Assembly: GCF_013386165.1 (NCBI RefSeq)
Contig: NZ_JACAOS010000001.1
Span: 49,300-113,299, forward strand
Direction of reading: 5' to 3'
Source: Pseudomonas gingeri
GTDB lineage: Bacteria > Pseudomonadota > Gammaproteobacteria > Pseudomonadales > Pseudomonadaceae
DNA length: 64,000 nucleotides
Part shown: piece after piece, positions 16,761-25,601 of the stretch
Layout: each line of letters starts with the position of its first letter
Numbering within the stretch: position 1 is the stretch's first letter
Notes under the pieces: generated by a model
The model's input: the letters and a program-made list of their open reading frames with translations, nothing else
What the model was told of the DNA's origin: nothing
Databases searched by the model: none
Position numbers and translations under genes: made by a program

Positions 16761-17528
16761 ATGAGTACTGAGCAGGCTGTTTATCCCGACCTCAAGGGTA
16801 AGACTATATTGATTTCCGGAGGTGCTTCGGGCATCGGCGAATTCATGGTGCGCGCCTTTGCGGAGCAAGGCGCCAAGGTTGCCTTTGTCGACCGCGCGCA
16901 AGCTCAGGGCGAGCGGCTGGCGGCGCTGTTGAGTTCCCGGGGGCATGTCGTTGAGTTTGTAAATTGCGACATCACCGATGACATCGCTTACAAAGCGGCG
17001 ATAGGGCATTTTGAGCACAGGCTGGGGCCGATCACCGTGCTGGTGAACAACGCGGCGAACGACATGCGTCACACCCTGGAGGAAGTCGATTCGGAAATGT
17101 TCGACAGGCTGATCGCCGTCAACCTCAAGCACGCCTACTTCGCCGCCAAGGCGGTGGTGCCGATGATGAAGCGCGCCGGCGGCGGGGCAATCATCAATCT
17201 GGGCTCGGTCGGCTGGATGATGGCGTCAGCGGGCTACCCGGTATACGCCGCCAGCAAGGCCGCGGCCCATGGCATGACCCGGGCGCTGGCACGGGAGTTG
17301 GGCCCCAGCCGTATCCGGGTCAACACCCTGGTGCCCGGCTGGGTCATGACGGAAAAGCAACTGGTCATGTGGGTCGACGACGAGGCCAGGCAGTTGATCA
17401 GCCGCAGCCAGTGTCTGCCGGGCAGTGTGCTGCCGGAACATATCGCCAATATGGCGTTGTTTCTCGCCTCCGACGTGTCGGAGATGTGTTCGGCGCAGAA
17501 CTTTATCGTGGATGGTGGGTGGGTCTAG
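16761..17528 (+). CDS. SDR-family sugar dehydrogenase, probable L-arabinose/D-galactose 1-dehydrogenase
   Basis: 255 residues, a classical short-chain dehydrogenase. Cofactor site ISGGASGIGEFM (about 20-30), NNAAND (about 94-99), catalytic Ser in NLGSVGW and Tyr-x-x-x-Lys in YAASKAA (about 160-166). The end IVDGGWV is typical. In this context it most likely performs the first step, oxidising L-arabinose at C1 to the lactone with NAD(P)+; several pseudomonad arabinose/galactose dehydrogenases are SDRs. RBS GGTGAGG precedes the ATG. A TAGT...ACTA operator lies ~95 bp upstream. Substrate is inferred from the neighbourhood. Confidence 0.8.
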   Translation: MSTEQAVYPDLKGKTILISGGASGIGEFMVRAFAEQGAKVAFVDRAQAQGERLAALLSSRGHVVEFVNCDITDDIAYKAAIGHFEHRLGPITVLVNNAANDMRHTLEEVDSEMFDRLIAVNLKHAYFAAKAVVPMMKRAGGGAIINLGSVGWMMASAGYPVYAASKAAAHGMTRALARELGPSRIRVNTLVPGWVMTEKQLVMWVDDEARQLISRSQCLPGSVLPEHIANMALFLASDVSEMCSAQNFIVDGGWV

Positions 17529-17568
17529 ATGGGGTCGTAAAGCAGACCTTTGAAGCAGACTACTGAAG

Positions 17569-17596
17569 GGAAGGGGAGTTGATTGGCTCCCCTTCC
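17569..17596. terminator. bidirectional hairpin
   Basis: GGAAGGGGAG and CTCCCCTTCC are perfect 10-base inverted arms around an 8-base loop, between the convergent SDR and DUF6124 genes. There is no long T-run on either side. Confidence 0.65.
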
Positions 17597-17613
17597 TATG
17601 ACCGCTGTTTCGG

Positions 17614-17961
17614 CTAGCCTGGGACTCCAGCCGGTTCTGCCTCTATGACCGAATCCACCTGCCGTTGCGCCAGCTCGATCAGATGCACGATGCCCATCGC
17701 GACCTTGCGGTTTGCTCCGGTCAGGTTGTCGGCATTTTCATAGGCTGTGGCAGCGGCGGAGTCCAGGATTGAGCTGGCGCTGACGAGTGCGTCTTCTCGG
17801 GTCTGAGTCGCAGAGATGGGTTTACGTGGAGCTTTGGTACTGTCAGGTTTCGCTGTGTCGTCTTTTGGTGTGAGGTAGTGAGCCAAGGCTCGATCAGCAG
17901 CTTGCGGATCGATGTTTTCGACTGGCGTTGAGTACGGCGGATTAGGCGTGACCTTGAACAT
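17614..17961 (-). CDS. DUF6124-family small protein
   Basis: 115 residues from the ATG at 17961 (MFKVTPNPP); earlier in-frame ATGs at 17970 and 17976 are less likely because family members usually start at this motif. The conserved helix region is near the C-terminus: RKVAMGIVHLIELAQRQVDSVIE, a hydrophobic helix preceded by an acidic stretch. The family is very common in Pseudomonas and of unknown function; it has no signal peptide. A second member with a matching leader is at 27409. The N-terminal half is Pro/Ser/Thr-rich and looks disordered. Confidence 0.75.
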   Translation of the reverse strand: MFKVTPNPPYSTPVENIDPQAADRALAHYLTPKDDTAKPDSTKAPRKPISATQTREDALVSASSILDSAAATAYENADNLTGANRKVAMGIVHLIELAQRQVDSVIEAEPAGVPG

Positions 17962-18202
17962 AGTTTGCATCCCCAATGTTAGATGGAGCTGCCGGCTATC
18001 GCTGCTAAACGAAGGTGGGTGGCAGCTGTACGCAGGTTAGCAGACCGGAACATTGGAGAAACCCGGCGCACCCGAAGGTGCCCTGCGCACAGCCACCATA
18101 AAGCGGAGGCAAAAAAATAGCGCCCGATTTGGGTGGCGCTGTGCGCCCAATGTTTAAGATTCCAGGCTGCTAAACCCGATCACTGATTTGGCAGTGACGG
18201 TT
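17962..18202 (-). promoter_or_regulatory. structured conserved leader of DUF6124 gene (copy A)
   Basis: Read on the minus strand, this ~240-base leader aligns with the leader of the other DUF6124 gene (27170-27408). It begins with a stem TCACTG/CAGTGA (18180-18197), then a terminator-like hairpin, then CTTTATGG, TGTGCGC, GGCACC-TTCG-GGTGCGCC and CCTGCGTACAG. The word GTTTAGCAGC occurs twice (18166-18175 and 18001-18010), and a near-complementary word lies between them (18035-18044, sharing TTAGCAG in inverse orientation). The alternation suggests mutually exclusive pairing near the start codon. It may also encode a small RNA ending at the hairpin. Confidence 0.6.
18111..18140 (-). terminator. 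intrinsic-terminator-like hairpin inside leader A
   Basis: On the minus strand, AGCGCC and GGGCGCT form a stem closed by ACCCAAATC, followed after one A by seven T residues. This is a good Rho-independent terminator, so a short transcript of ~90 bases could end here, upstream of the DUF6124 start. Confidence 0.65.
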
Positions 18203-18357
18203 CAAGACTAGCCAGCGAAATAGGGGGGCGCAACGGTTCAGAAGTTTCTAGGAAATTTCACTCAATGGAAAGCGAGCCGTCTTGCTGGCCCCTGAAAATC
18301 ACCGGCCAAATCGAAAGCGTTTGTTGCTGCCGATCCAGCCCACTTTTCTCGACGCAT

Positions 18358-18391
18358 AAAAAAACGGCCTACCTTTCGGTAAGCCGTTTTT
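18358..18391 (-). terminator. Rho-independent terminator of tRNA-Met
   Basis: On the minus strand, AAAACGGCTTACC pairs with GGTAGGCCGTTTT around a GAAA-containing loop, ending in a run of T. It lies 7 bp downstream of the tRNA. Confidence 0.85.
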
Positions 18392-18397
18392 AGTACT

Positions 18398-18474
18398 TGG
18401 TGGCTACACAGGGACTTGAACCCCGGACCCCAGCATTATGAATGCTATGCTCTAACCAACTGAGCTATGTAGCC
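18398..18474 (-). tRNA. tRNA-Met (CAT, elongator type)
   Basis: 77 bases including an encoded CCA. The acceptor stem GGCTACA/TGTAGCC is complete. The D-arm has AGCTCAGTTGGTTAGAGC, the anticodon arm is GCATTCATAATGC with anticodon CAT, and the T-loop is GTTCAAGTC. The paired first base of the acceptor stem argues for the elongator rather than the initiator. Confidence 0.95.
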
Positions 18475-18589
18475 AAGTGGCGCGCATTATTCGCTTGGAA
18501 CGATATTGTGTCAAGCAAATATCTGAAAATTTTCTCTACGCTATCAAAAGCTTAAGGCCCGACGGCAAAAACCGTGGGCCTCACCCCTC

Positions 18590-20647
18590 TCAACTCAGGC
18601 GGAAACGCCCGGTATTGTCGCTCAGGGCCTTGCTGCCTTCGCTCAGGCTGTCCGCCGCCCGGTTGACCGCGCGAGCCCCTTCCAGCAGCCGTACCGCCGC
18701 CTGATCGATCTGCTGGATATTGCCGCTGACCTCGTCCGCCGTGCTCGCCTGTTCGTCCACCGCCGTGGCGATCTGCGCCAGGGTGTCGGTAACGGTCTGC
18801 ACGGCACCGGCGATTTCCACCAGCCGCTGACCCAGCCCGGTGACCGATTGGGCGTCGGTCTCGGCCTGGATGCAAGCCGCTTCCATCAAGGTCACCGCCT
18901 GGCTGACCGTGGACCGCAGGCTGTCGACCGTGCTGGCGATCTGGGCGGTGGACGATTGTGTACGCTGTGACAGGCTACGTACCTCATCCGCCACCACCGC
19001 AAAGCCACGGCCTTGCTCACCGGCCCGTGCGGCTTCGATAGCGGCGTTCAGGGCCAGCAGGTTGGTTTGCTCGGCCACGCCACGAATGGTGTCGACCACC
19101 AACTGGATCTGCTGACCTTGTTCGCTGACCCGGCCCAGTGCCGCCGCCGTTTCATTCAGCCGCTGATTCAACTGCTGGATGCTGGCCGTGGTGCGCTGGC
19201 TGTCGCGGCTGCTGTCCGAGGCGATGCGCTGGGTGTTCTGGGCGCTGCCGGAAGCCTGTTCGCAACTCTGCGCCACACCCTGGGAGGTGGCCGCCAGTTG
19301 CGTGGCCGCCGCGGCGATCTGGCTGATTTGCGCCTGCTGCGTCTCGACCTCGCTGAGGGCGCCGCTGGAGTGGGTGTTGAGGGTGCGCACGGCCGCGCTC
19401 AGTTGCAGGGTCTCATGGTCGACCCCCTGCAGGCTGGTGCGCAGTTGCACCACGGCGACGTTCAGCGCGGTGCTGATGGCCGCGAGTTCGTCACGGCCTT
19501 CCACCGGCACTTGCAGGCAGAGGTTACCGTCGCGCAGGGATTCGGCCAGCAGGGTGATGCCGCTGGCGCTGCGGCGGATCGACGCTTGCAGGCAGACGAA
19601 CAGATACAACGCCGCCAGCAGCAGGCAACCGAAGATCGCCGCCAACAGGCTGAACTGGCGGATGGCCGCACCGTGGTAATAGTCCAGGCGGTTGTCCAGG
19701 GACGTGAGGCTGTCCTGGCGCAAGCTGGCGAGTTCGCCAAGCATCTTGTCCAGGGTCTGTTCGAAACCCTCGGGCTTGAGGGTGATGCTGCCGCCGAACA
19801 TGCCATCGTCGAGGGTCTTGAGGCCGTCGTCGAGGTGTTTCAGGCTGGCATGGTAACGCTCGGCCCAGCTCTGCAGCTCTGGCGGCAGACGGCTTTCCAG
19901 CAGGTTGCCGGTCTTGGTCAACTGGTCCCGCGCATCGCCGATACGACCCCGCAGGTCCTTCAATTGCAGGCGGCTTTGCAGGCTGAACTGGCCCGAGACC
20001 ACGGAAGCCTGGCCGACACTGGCCAACCGGCCGACCCGTTCGATCAGGTCGGGCGCGTGCTGGGTGGCGATTTGTGTCAACAGGTAGGTTTCCATCCAGG
20101 GTGCGAGGATCAGGCGACTGTCCATGGCGATCTGTTCGCGCAGCGCTTGCAGTGCACTCAAGGCGCTGGTGAAGCGATCGTAACCGTCCGGCCACCAGCC
20201 GACCTTGCTCAGGCTGGCGGAGTCGAGGCCGGTCAGGGCGGTTTGGAGAATCTGGTAGCGTTTCAGGGTGTCGGCATCGGCTCCTTCGCTTTGCAGGGTT
20301 TTACCCAACGCCTCGACGGCTTGGTCGATGTCCGGCTGCGCCTTGTCCAGCAGCGCCATGGCTGCCAGGGTGGCCGGTGTCGGCTGGCGGTTGGTTTCCG
20401 TGGCGCGCCAACGGGCGGCACGGTCACGCTGGGCAGCCAGCAGGTTGTCCAGGGAGTCCAGGGACAGCAGTTGATTGACGCCGGCCCGCTCTTCCGTGAT
20501 CAGTGAAAGCTTGCTGCGATAATCCTGGCCGATCAGGTACAGGCTGCCCATCAGTGGCACGATGAACAGCAGGAACAGTACCTGAAACTTGCGGGCGAAC
20601 CCGAAGTGGCCCAGCAGTCGAATCCCCGGTGATAAAAAAGCGTGCAT
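18590..20647 (-). CDS. methyl-accepting chemotaxis protein
   Basis: 685 residues. A first transmembrane helix at about 22-42 (VLFLLFIVPLMGSLYLIG) and a second at about 335-360 (LLAAIFGCLLLAALYLFVC) frame a large helical periplasmic sensor of ~290 residues with no Cache motif I can recognise. A HAMP-like linker follows, then the signalling domain with the hairpin tip [20 protein letters not shown] and [14 protein letters not shown] that binds CheA/CheW. It monitors an unknown ligand. No other gene is cotranscribed; the next gene on this strand is the tRNA. Confidence 0.93.
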   Translation of the reverse strand: MHAFLSPGIRLLGHFGFARKFQVLFLLFIVPLMGSLYLIGQDYRSKLSLITEERAGVNQLLSLDSLDNLLAAQRDRAARWRATETNRQPTPATLAAMALLDKAQPDIDQAVEALGKTLQSEGADADTLKRYQILQTALTGLDSASLSKVGWWPDGYDRFTSALSALQALREQIAMDSRLILAPWMETYLLTQIATQHAPDLIERVGRLASVGQASVVSGQFSLQSRLQLKDLRGRIGDARDQLTKTGNLLESRLPPELQSWAERYHASLKHLDDGLKTLDDGMFGGSITLKPEGFEQTLDKMLGELASLRQDSLTSLDNRLDYYHGAAIRQFSLLAAIFGCLLLAALYLFVCLQASIRRSASGITLLAESLRDGNLCLQVPVEGRDELAAISTALNVAVVQLRTSLQGVDHETLQLSAAVRTLNTHSSGALSEVETQQAQISQIAAAATQLAATSQGVAQSCEQASGSAQNTQRIASDSSRDSQRTTASIQQLNQRLNETAAALGRVSEQGQQIQLVVDTIRGVAEQTNLLALNAAIEAARAGEQGRGFAVVADEVRSLSQRTQSSTAQIASTVDSLRSTVSQAVTLMEAACIQAETDAQSVTGLGQRLVEIAGAVQTVTDTLAQIATAVDEQASTADEVSGNIQQIDQAAVRLLEGARAVNRAADSLSEGSKALSDNTGRFRLS

Positions 20648-20968
20648 GGTCGACTACTCCTCAAGGCGCCGCGCACGATTTTGGTGCGATCGTAACGGGT
20701 GCCATCGTTAGATACTTCGGAAGTCCGGCAGTGAGGCGTTGTGGGTCGGCCTTTGTAGCGAAACTTCCCATTCTCGGTCCCCTTTGTAAGGGGGCGTGCT
20801 GTAAGCACTCAGAGTACGCAAGATTCAGACCAATGGCGTTACGCTATCAGTCATTCCATCGAGAAAAAGTCGATCGTTAGCTCGACAAGCATCTGGCGTG
20901 GTTGCACCGAAAAATGGCACATTGCCGTACCTGCAACTGTGCATCCATCCGTGTTACGGAATAATTTA
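20648..20968. other. intergenic region between chemoreceptor and exporter
   Basis: About 320 bases between divergent genes. I see no gene, no strong terminator and no recognised operator; it should contain the promoters of both neighbours. Confidence 0.5.
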
Positions 20969-22186
20969 ATGGCCCTTACTCAAACCTCTGATGGCTCGAC
21001 CTCGGCGTCCGCGTCCCCCCAAACCAGTCCATTGGTGATGCGCATCATCGGTGCCGTGGCGCTGGCGCATTTAATCAATGATCTGATCCAGTCGGTCTTG
21101 CCCTCGATCTACCCAATGCTCAAGGCCAACTATGGCCTGACCTTCACCCAGGTCGGGCTGATTACCCTGACGTTCCAGGTGACGGCATCCCTGCTGCAGC
21201 CCTGGGTCGGCTTTTATACCGACCGTCATCCCAAGCCCCTGCTGCTACCGATCGGGATGATCAGCACGCTGATCGGGATTCTGATGCTGTCCCAGGTGGG
21301 CAGCTTTCCTCTGATCCTGCTGGCGTCGGCCTTGATCGGCGTGGGTTCCTCGACCTTTCACCCGGAGGCTTCGCGGGTCGCCCGATTGGCCTCGGGCGGG
21401 CGTTATGGGCTGGCGCAGTCGAGTTTCCAGGTGGGCGGTAACGCCGGTTCCGCGTTCGGCCCGCTGCTGGCGGCGGCGATCATCATTCCGTTCGGCCAGG
21501 GCAATGTCGCCTGGTTCGGCCTGTTCGCGTTGTTCGCCCTGGGCGTGCTGTACGGGATCAGTCGCTGGTACCGCGCGCACCTGAACCTGTTCAAGCTCAA
21601 GCAGGGCCAGAAGGCCACTCATGGTCTGTCGAAGAACCGGGTCCTGGGGGCGCTGGTGGTGCTCGGGTTGCTGGTGTTCTCCAAGTATTTCTATATGGCC
21701 AGCTTCACCAGCTACTTCACCTTTTACCTGATCGAGAAATTCCATCTGTCAGTGGCCAGTTCGCAACTGCACCTGTTCCTGTTTCTCGGCGCGGTAGCGG
21801 CGGGGACCTTTGCCGGTGGGCCGATTGGCGACAAGATCGGGCGCAAGGCGGTGATCTGGTTCTCGATCCTGGGCGTGGCGCCGTTCACCTTGATGCTGCC
21901 CTATGTGGACCTGTTCTGGACCACGGTGCTGAGCGTGGTGATCGGCTTTATCCTGGCGTCGGCCTTCTCGGCCATCGTGGTGTTCGCCCAGGAACTGGTG
22001 CCGGGCAATGTCGGGATGATCGCCGGGGTGTTCTTCGGTTTGATGTTCGGCTTTGGTGGGATCGGCGCGGCGTTGCTGGGGCATCTGGCGGACATTCACG
22101 GCATCGAGTTCGTCTACACGATGTGTTCGTTCCTGCCGTTGTTCGGGGTGTTGGCGGTGTTGCTGCCGAAGACCAGAAAGGCTTGA
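20969..22186 (+). CDS. fsr: MFS efflux protein, fosmidomycin-resistance (Fsr) type
   Basis: 405 residues from the ATG at 20969 (MALTQTSDG); an ATG ten codons upstream is possible. About 12 membrane segments. The stretch AHLINDLIQSVLPSIYPML and the helix after YGLTFTQVG are characteristic of Fsr transporters, as is GSSTFHPEASRVARLASGG. E. coli Fsr exports fosmidomycin by proton antiport; the natural substrate is not known. The Shine-Dalgarno is weak (ACGGAATAA region). It stands alone between two chemoreceptor genes. Confidence 0.85.
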   Translation: MALTQTSDGSTSASASPQTSPLVMRIIGAVALAHLINDLIQSVLPSIYPMLKANYGLTFTQVGLITLTFQVTASLLQPWVGFYTDRHPKPLLLPIGMISTLIGILMLSQVGSFPLILLASALIGVGSSTFHPEASRVARLASGGRYGLAQSSFQVGGNAGSAFGPLLAAAIIIPFGQGNVAWFGLFALFALGVLYGISRWYRAHLNLFKLKQGQKATHGLSKNRVLGALVVLGLLVFSKYFYMASFTSYFTFYLIEKFHLSVASSQLHLFLFLGAVAAGTFAGGPIGDKIGRKAVIWFSILGVAPFTLMLPYVDLFWTTVLSVVIGFILASAFSAIVVFAQELVPGNVGMIAGVFFGLMFGFGGIGAALLGHLADIHGIEFVYTMCSFLPLFGVLAVLLPKTRKA

Positions 22187-22198
22187 GCCTTTAAGAAC

Positions 22199-22225
22199 CG
22201 GGCCGCTCTGCAAGGGAGCGGCCGG
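22199..22225. repeat. GC-rich hairpin downstream of fsr
   Basis: GGCCGCTC (22201-22208) and GAGCGGCC (22216-22223) form an 8-bp stem closed by 7 bases. It is not followed by T residues, so it could be a REP-like element or a Rho-assisted 3' end. Confidence 0.4.
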
Positions 22226-22399
22226 TATCGATCCAACGTTGTGTCTGTGGCGTAAATCAGAACGCTCATTGATTTTATTGTATACAAAAAATCGGCGAAT
22301 ATGACTTGTATTCAGCCGCAAAAGGCTCAGTGGCAAATCGCTATTTGTCCGTGTAGTCTCGCCATTCGCACCTCATTTCTGCGTCTGGTGATCGTTACC

Positions 22400-24340
22400 A
22401 TGAAAATAAAAAACAAGCTCATCCTCGCCTTTGTATTGGTCGCTTTCATACCCGTGAGTCTGGTGGCGGTGATTTCGGTGATGAATATACGGACTCAGGC
22501 GGTCGATCAGTTTATCGATGGCAGCACCCGTGAAATACGCCAGATCGACGGCAACATACGGCAATTTTTCGACGGTACGCAGCAAAATGTCGATCAAATG
22601 TCTGATGATCCTGTATACAAAAATGTTGTGAGCCTCAAGCACTACGAAACCGCCGGTGCCGCCAGCCAGCCGATGCCGCCGGCTGCCCGGCAGGTCATCG
22701 ATGCTTTCGCGCGTTATGGTTCGACGCACCCGGCCGCCGCCATCCTGTCCATCGGCCTGGAAGATGGCAGCTACGCCAAATGGCCGGATGACCCGCAACT
22801 GTCGAGCTACGACCCGCGCTCGCGCCCCTGGTACAAAGCCGCCATGGCCAGCCCCGGCAAAGCCGTGCGCACGCCGGCTTACTACTATGACAAGGACGCC
22901 GTGGCGCTGGTCGGTAGCGCCAAGGCATTGCTCGATGACGCGGGCAAGGCCAAGGGCGTATTTGTCGTCAGCGTTTCGCTGAAGAACCTCACCGAACTGG
23001 TCAAGAGCATCAAGCTTGGCGAAAGCGGCTACGTGATGCTGATAGAAGACGGCACCGTGTTGGTCGACCCGCGCGATGCCGGGCACAACTTCAAACCCCT
23101 CAAGGACCTGGGTGAGCCCTACGCCAAGCTGGCCGCTACCGCCCAGGGCTCCACCGAAGTGGAAATCAACGGGGTCAGGTACATGGCCAATGTCTGGACA
23201 TCGCCTGGCCTGGGTTGGCGTTATGTCGGTCTGATCGAGTACAGCGAAGTCATGGGCGCGGCCACCCGCATGACCTACCTGACGGTGGTGATCGTGGTGG
23301 TGCTGGTGTTGCTCCTGGCGCTGCTCGCTGCGGCGTTTGCCAGGGTGATCGTCAAGCCCATCGGGCAGGTCAGCACGGGGTTGCAATCGATTGCCGAGGG
23401 CGAGGGCGATCTGCGCCGCGATCTCGAGGTACAGGGCAAGGACGAAACCGCTGAGCTTGCCGGCTGGTTCAACAAATTCCTCGCCGCGATACGCCAGTTG
23501 ATACAACGGATCGGCGCCGCCTCGACCAACTTGCAGGATGCCTCACGGGTCAACAGTGAGGTGGCGAACAACATGAACCAGGCGGCCGGTCGTCAGCGTG
23601 AGGCGGTGGAGTTGGTGTCCACGGCCTTCAACGAAATGGTCGCGACCGCCAACGAAGTGGCCCGTTCCTGTAGTGCGGCAGCCAACTCCGCCGAGAGCGG
23701 GCACCAGCGTGTGGCCGAAGGCAAACAGCAGATCGAATTGACCACCCAGAACGTCGGCCGCCTGGGGCGTCGCTTGACCGAGTCTTCCCAGGCCATGGTG
23801 GAACTGGAGGAGGGTAGCCGCAACATCAACCAGATTCTGGGCACCATCCGCGCCATCGCCGAGCAGACCAATTTGCTGGCACTGAACGCGGCCATCGAGG
23901 CGGCGAGGGCGGGTGACCAGGGCCGGGGGTTTGCCGTGGTCGCGGATGAGGTCAGGGCCCTGGCCAAGCGCACGTCCGACTCCACCGGGGAAATCGACCA
24001 GCTACTCAATGCGCTCGGCAGCAAGACCGTGGAGGTGTCGCAGAAGATGGAAAGCTGCCTGGACCTGTCGCGTGCCAGTGTGTCTTCGATCGAGAGTGCC
24101 CGTGACAGCTTTGAAGGCATCCAGCTGTCGGTCAATGAAATTCGCGATCAGAACCTGCAGATATCGGCGGCGGCGGAAGAGCAGCACAGCGTGGCCGAGG
24201 AGATCAATCGGCATATCCAGCAGATCTACGACGAGGCGCAACTGGTCGAAAGCCTGGCCAGTTCTGCGCAAGAGGACTCGGGCCGGCTTTCGCACCTTTC
24301 GAATGAACTGAATGGGCTGGTGGGGCGCTTCAAGTCATAG
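22400..24340 (+). CDS. methyl-accepting chemotaxis protein with dCache sensor
   Basis: 646 residues from the ATG at 22400 ([18 protein letters not shown]); the open frame extends upstream without an RBS. First membrane helix at about 8-28, second at about 293-318 ([19 protein letters not shown]). The periplasmic part is a dCache_1 domain with [12 protein letters not shown] and [16 protein letters not shown] follows ([20 protein letters not shown]), then the signalling domain with [20 protein letters not shown] and [14 protein letters not shown]. The RPWY part of the amino-acid-sensing motif is present, but the position usually holding its second Asp reads VVSVSL, so an amino-acid ligand is doubtful. 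Confidence 0.92.
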   Translation: MKIKNKLILAFVLVAFIPVSLVAVISVMNIRTQAVDQFIDGSTREIRQIDGNIRQFFDGTQQNVDQMSDDPVYKNVVSLKHYETAGAASQPMPPAARQVIDAFARYGSTHPAAAILSIGLEDGSYAKWPDDPQLSSYDPRSRPWYKAAMASPGKAVRTPAYYYDKDAVALVGSAKALLDDAGKAKGVFVVSVSLKNLTELVKSIKLGESGYVMLIEDGTVLVDPRDAGHNFKPLKDLGEPYAKLAATAQGSTEVEINGVRYMANVWTSPGLGWRYVGLIEYSEVMGAATRMTYLTVVIVVVLVLLLALLAAAFARVIVKPIGQVSTGLQSIAEGEGDLRRDLEVQGKDETAELAGWFNKFLAAIRQLIQRIGAASTNLQDASRVNSEVANNMNQAAGRQREAVELVSTAFNEMVATANEVARSCSAAANSAESGHQRVAEGKQQIELTTQNVGRLGRRLTESSQAMVELEEGSRNINQILGTIRAIAEQTNLLALNAAIEAARAGDQGRGFAVVADEVRALAKRTSDSTGEIDQLLNALGSKTVEVSQKMESCLDLSRASVSSIESARDSFEGIQLSVNEIRDQNLQISAAAEEQHSVAEEINRHIQQIYDEAQLVESLASSAQEDSGRLSHLSNELNGLVGRFKS

Positions 24341-24472
24341 AGGCATTGTGCCATTTTTGGCTGGCTGATCCCCCGGCGATTTACTACACTCCAGGCGTTG
24401 CTCAACTGCCGGTTATCAGGTAGTCAACCTAAGTCAAAACCGGGATTCACAGCCGGCACTTGAGGTGGTTCG

Positions 24473-25525
24473 ATGCCAGGGATATCCCCAGAAAACTCGC
24501 ACAAGAGTTACGCGCGTCCTGAGTTCTGGCAGCTGTCCATGCGTTGCTGCCAGTTGGCTGGCACCGTGGATATCGCGTTTCTGTTTATTTTCCTCATGCT
24601 GGGTTCCCCCATCCTGGCCTGGGTGAACGTGATCAGCGTGGCGATGTATGTCTACGCCTATCGCGCATTCAGTCAGCGCCGCAATCGGCTGGCGATCCTG
24701 CTGATCCGTACCGAAGTGCTGGTGCACGCCGGGTTGGGAACGGTGCTGATCGGCTGGGAAAGCGGCTTCCACTATTTTCTGCTGATGTTCATTCCGGCCC
24801 TGTTCGTGACCATGCGCGCCCGTAGCGCCTGGATCCTTGCCGCTTGCCTGTGGGCCTACTATGTGGGGCTGGATGTGCTCATGTGGTACGTCCCGCCTCT
24901 GCAGCCCATTTCCTCCAATGCCCTGTTGGGCGTGCATGTGTTCAACCTGACCGTGGTGTTCTGCATGTTCAGCTATCTGGCGCTGTTCTATGTGGTCACG
25001 GTCACTCGTGCCCACAGGAGCCTGGCGCGGATGGCAACGACAGACTCGTTGACGGGCCTGTTCAATCGCCGGCACATGATTGCACTGACCGAGAAGGAGC
25101 TGGCGCGGCACCATCGATGCCCCAGCAACCTGACCTTGATGTTGATGGACATCGATCACTTCAAGCACGTCAACGATCAGCACGGTCATGATATTGGTGA
25201 CCGGGTGCTGGATGCCGTGAGCCTCGTGCTCAAGCACTCCATGCGTGAACAGGATTTTATTGGTCGCTGGGGCGGTGAAGAGTTTCTGGCGGTCTTGCCG
25301 GAAACCGATCTTGAGCAGGCGTCGGCAAGCGCGGAGCGCATACGCAATGCGATCCAGGCCTTGGTGATTGACAGTGACGGCCATAAAGTCAGCGTGACGC
25401 TGTCCATCGGCATCACGCAATACCGTGCTCAGGAAGCGCTCAGCAACGCCATTGCCCGGGCGGATCGCGCGCTTTACGAGGGCAAGTCGGCTGGGCGTAA
25501 CCGGGTGGAAGTGGCGTTGGCTTGA
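24473..25525 (+). CDS. membrane diguanylate cyclase (GGDEF)
   Basis: 350 residues. The first ~180 hold five or six hydrophobic helices, a membrane sensor of unassigned type. The GGDEF domain covers about 185-348: TTDSLTGLFNRRHM, MDIDHFKHVND, and an intact active site GRWGGEEFLAVL. An inhibitory I-site RxxD (REQD) lies five residues before GGEEF, so product inhibition by c-di-GMP is expected. It makes c-di-GMP from two GTP and should promote attachment. RBS GAGGTGG precedes the ATG. It stands alone. Confidence 0.92.
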   Translation: MPGISPENSHKSYARPEFWQLSMRCCQLAGTVDIAFLFIFLMLGSPILAWVNVISVAMYVYAYRAFSQRRNRLAILLIRTEVLVHAGLGTVLIGWESGFHYFLLMFIPALFVTMRARSAWILAACLWAYYVGLDVLMWYVPPLQPISSNALLGVHVFNLTVVFCMFSYLALFYVVTVTRAHRSLARMATTDSLTGLFNRRHMIALTEKELARHHRCPSNLTLMLMDIDHFKHVNDQHGHDIGDRVLDAVSLVLKHSMREQDFIGRWGGEEFLAVLPETDLEQASASAERIRNAIQALVIDSDGHKVSVTLSIGITQYRAQEALSNAIARADRALYEGKSAGRNRVEVALA

Positions 25526-25601
25526 GTGGGCTGGCTGTGTAGATCGCGCTTTAGGTGCGGTTCGAGCTACTGGCGGATCTCACTTGCACGCAGGCTCACC
25601 T

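Noticed and set aside
19013..20506. Long open frame on the plus strand opposite the chemoreceptor
   Set aside because: Pure antisense shadow in high-GC DNA; low-complexity Gly/Gln/Ala composition and no RBS, while the minus frame encodes a complete receptor.
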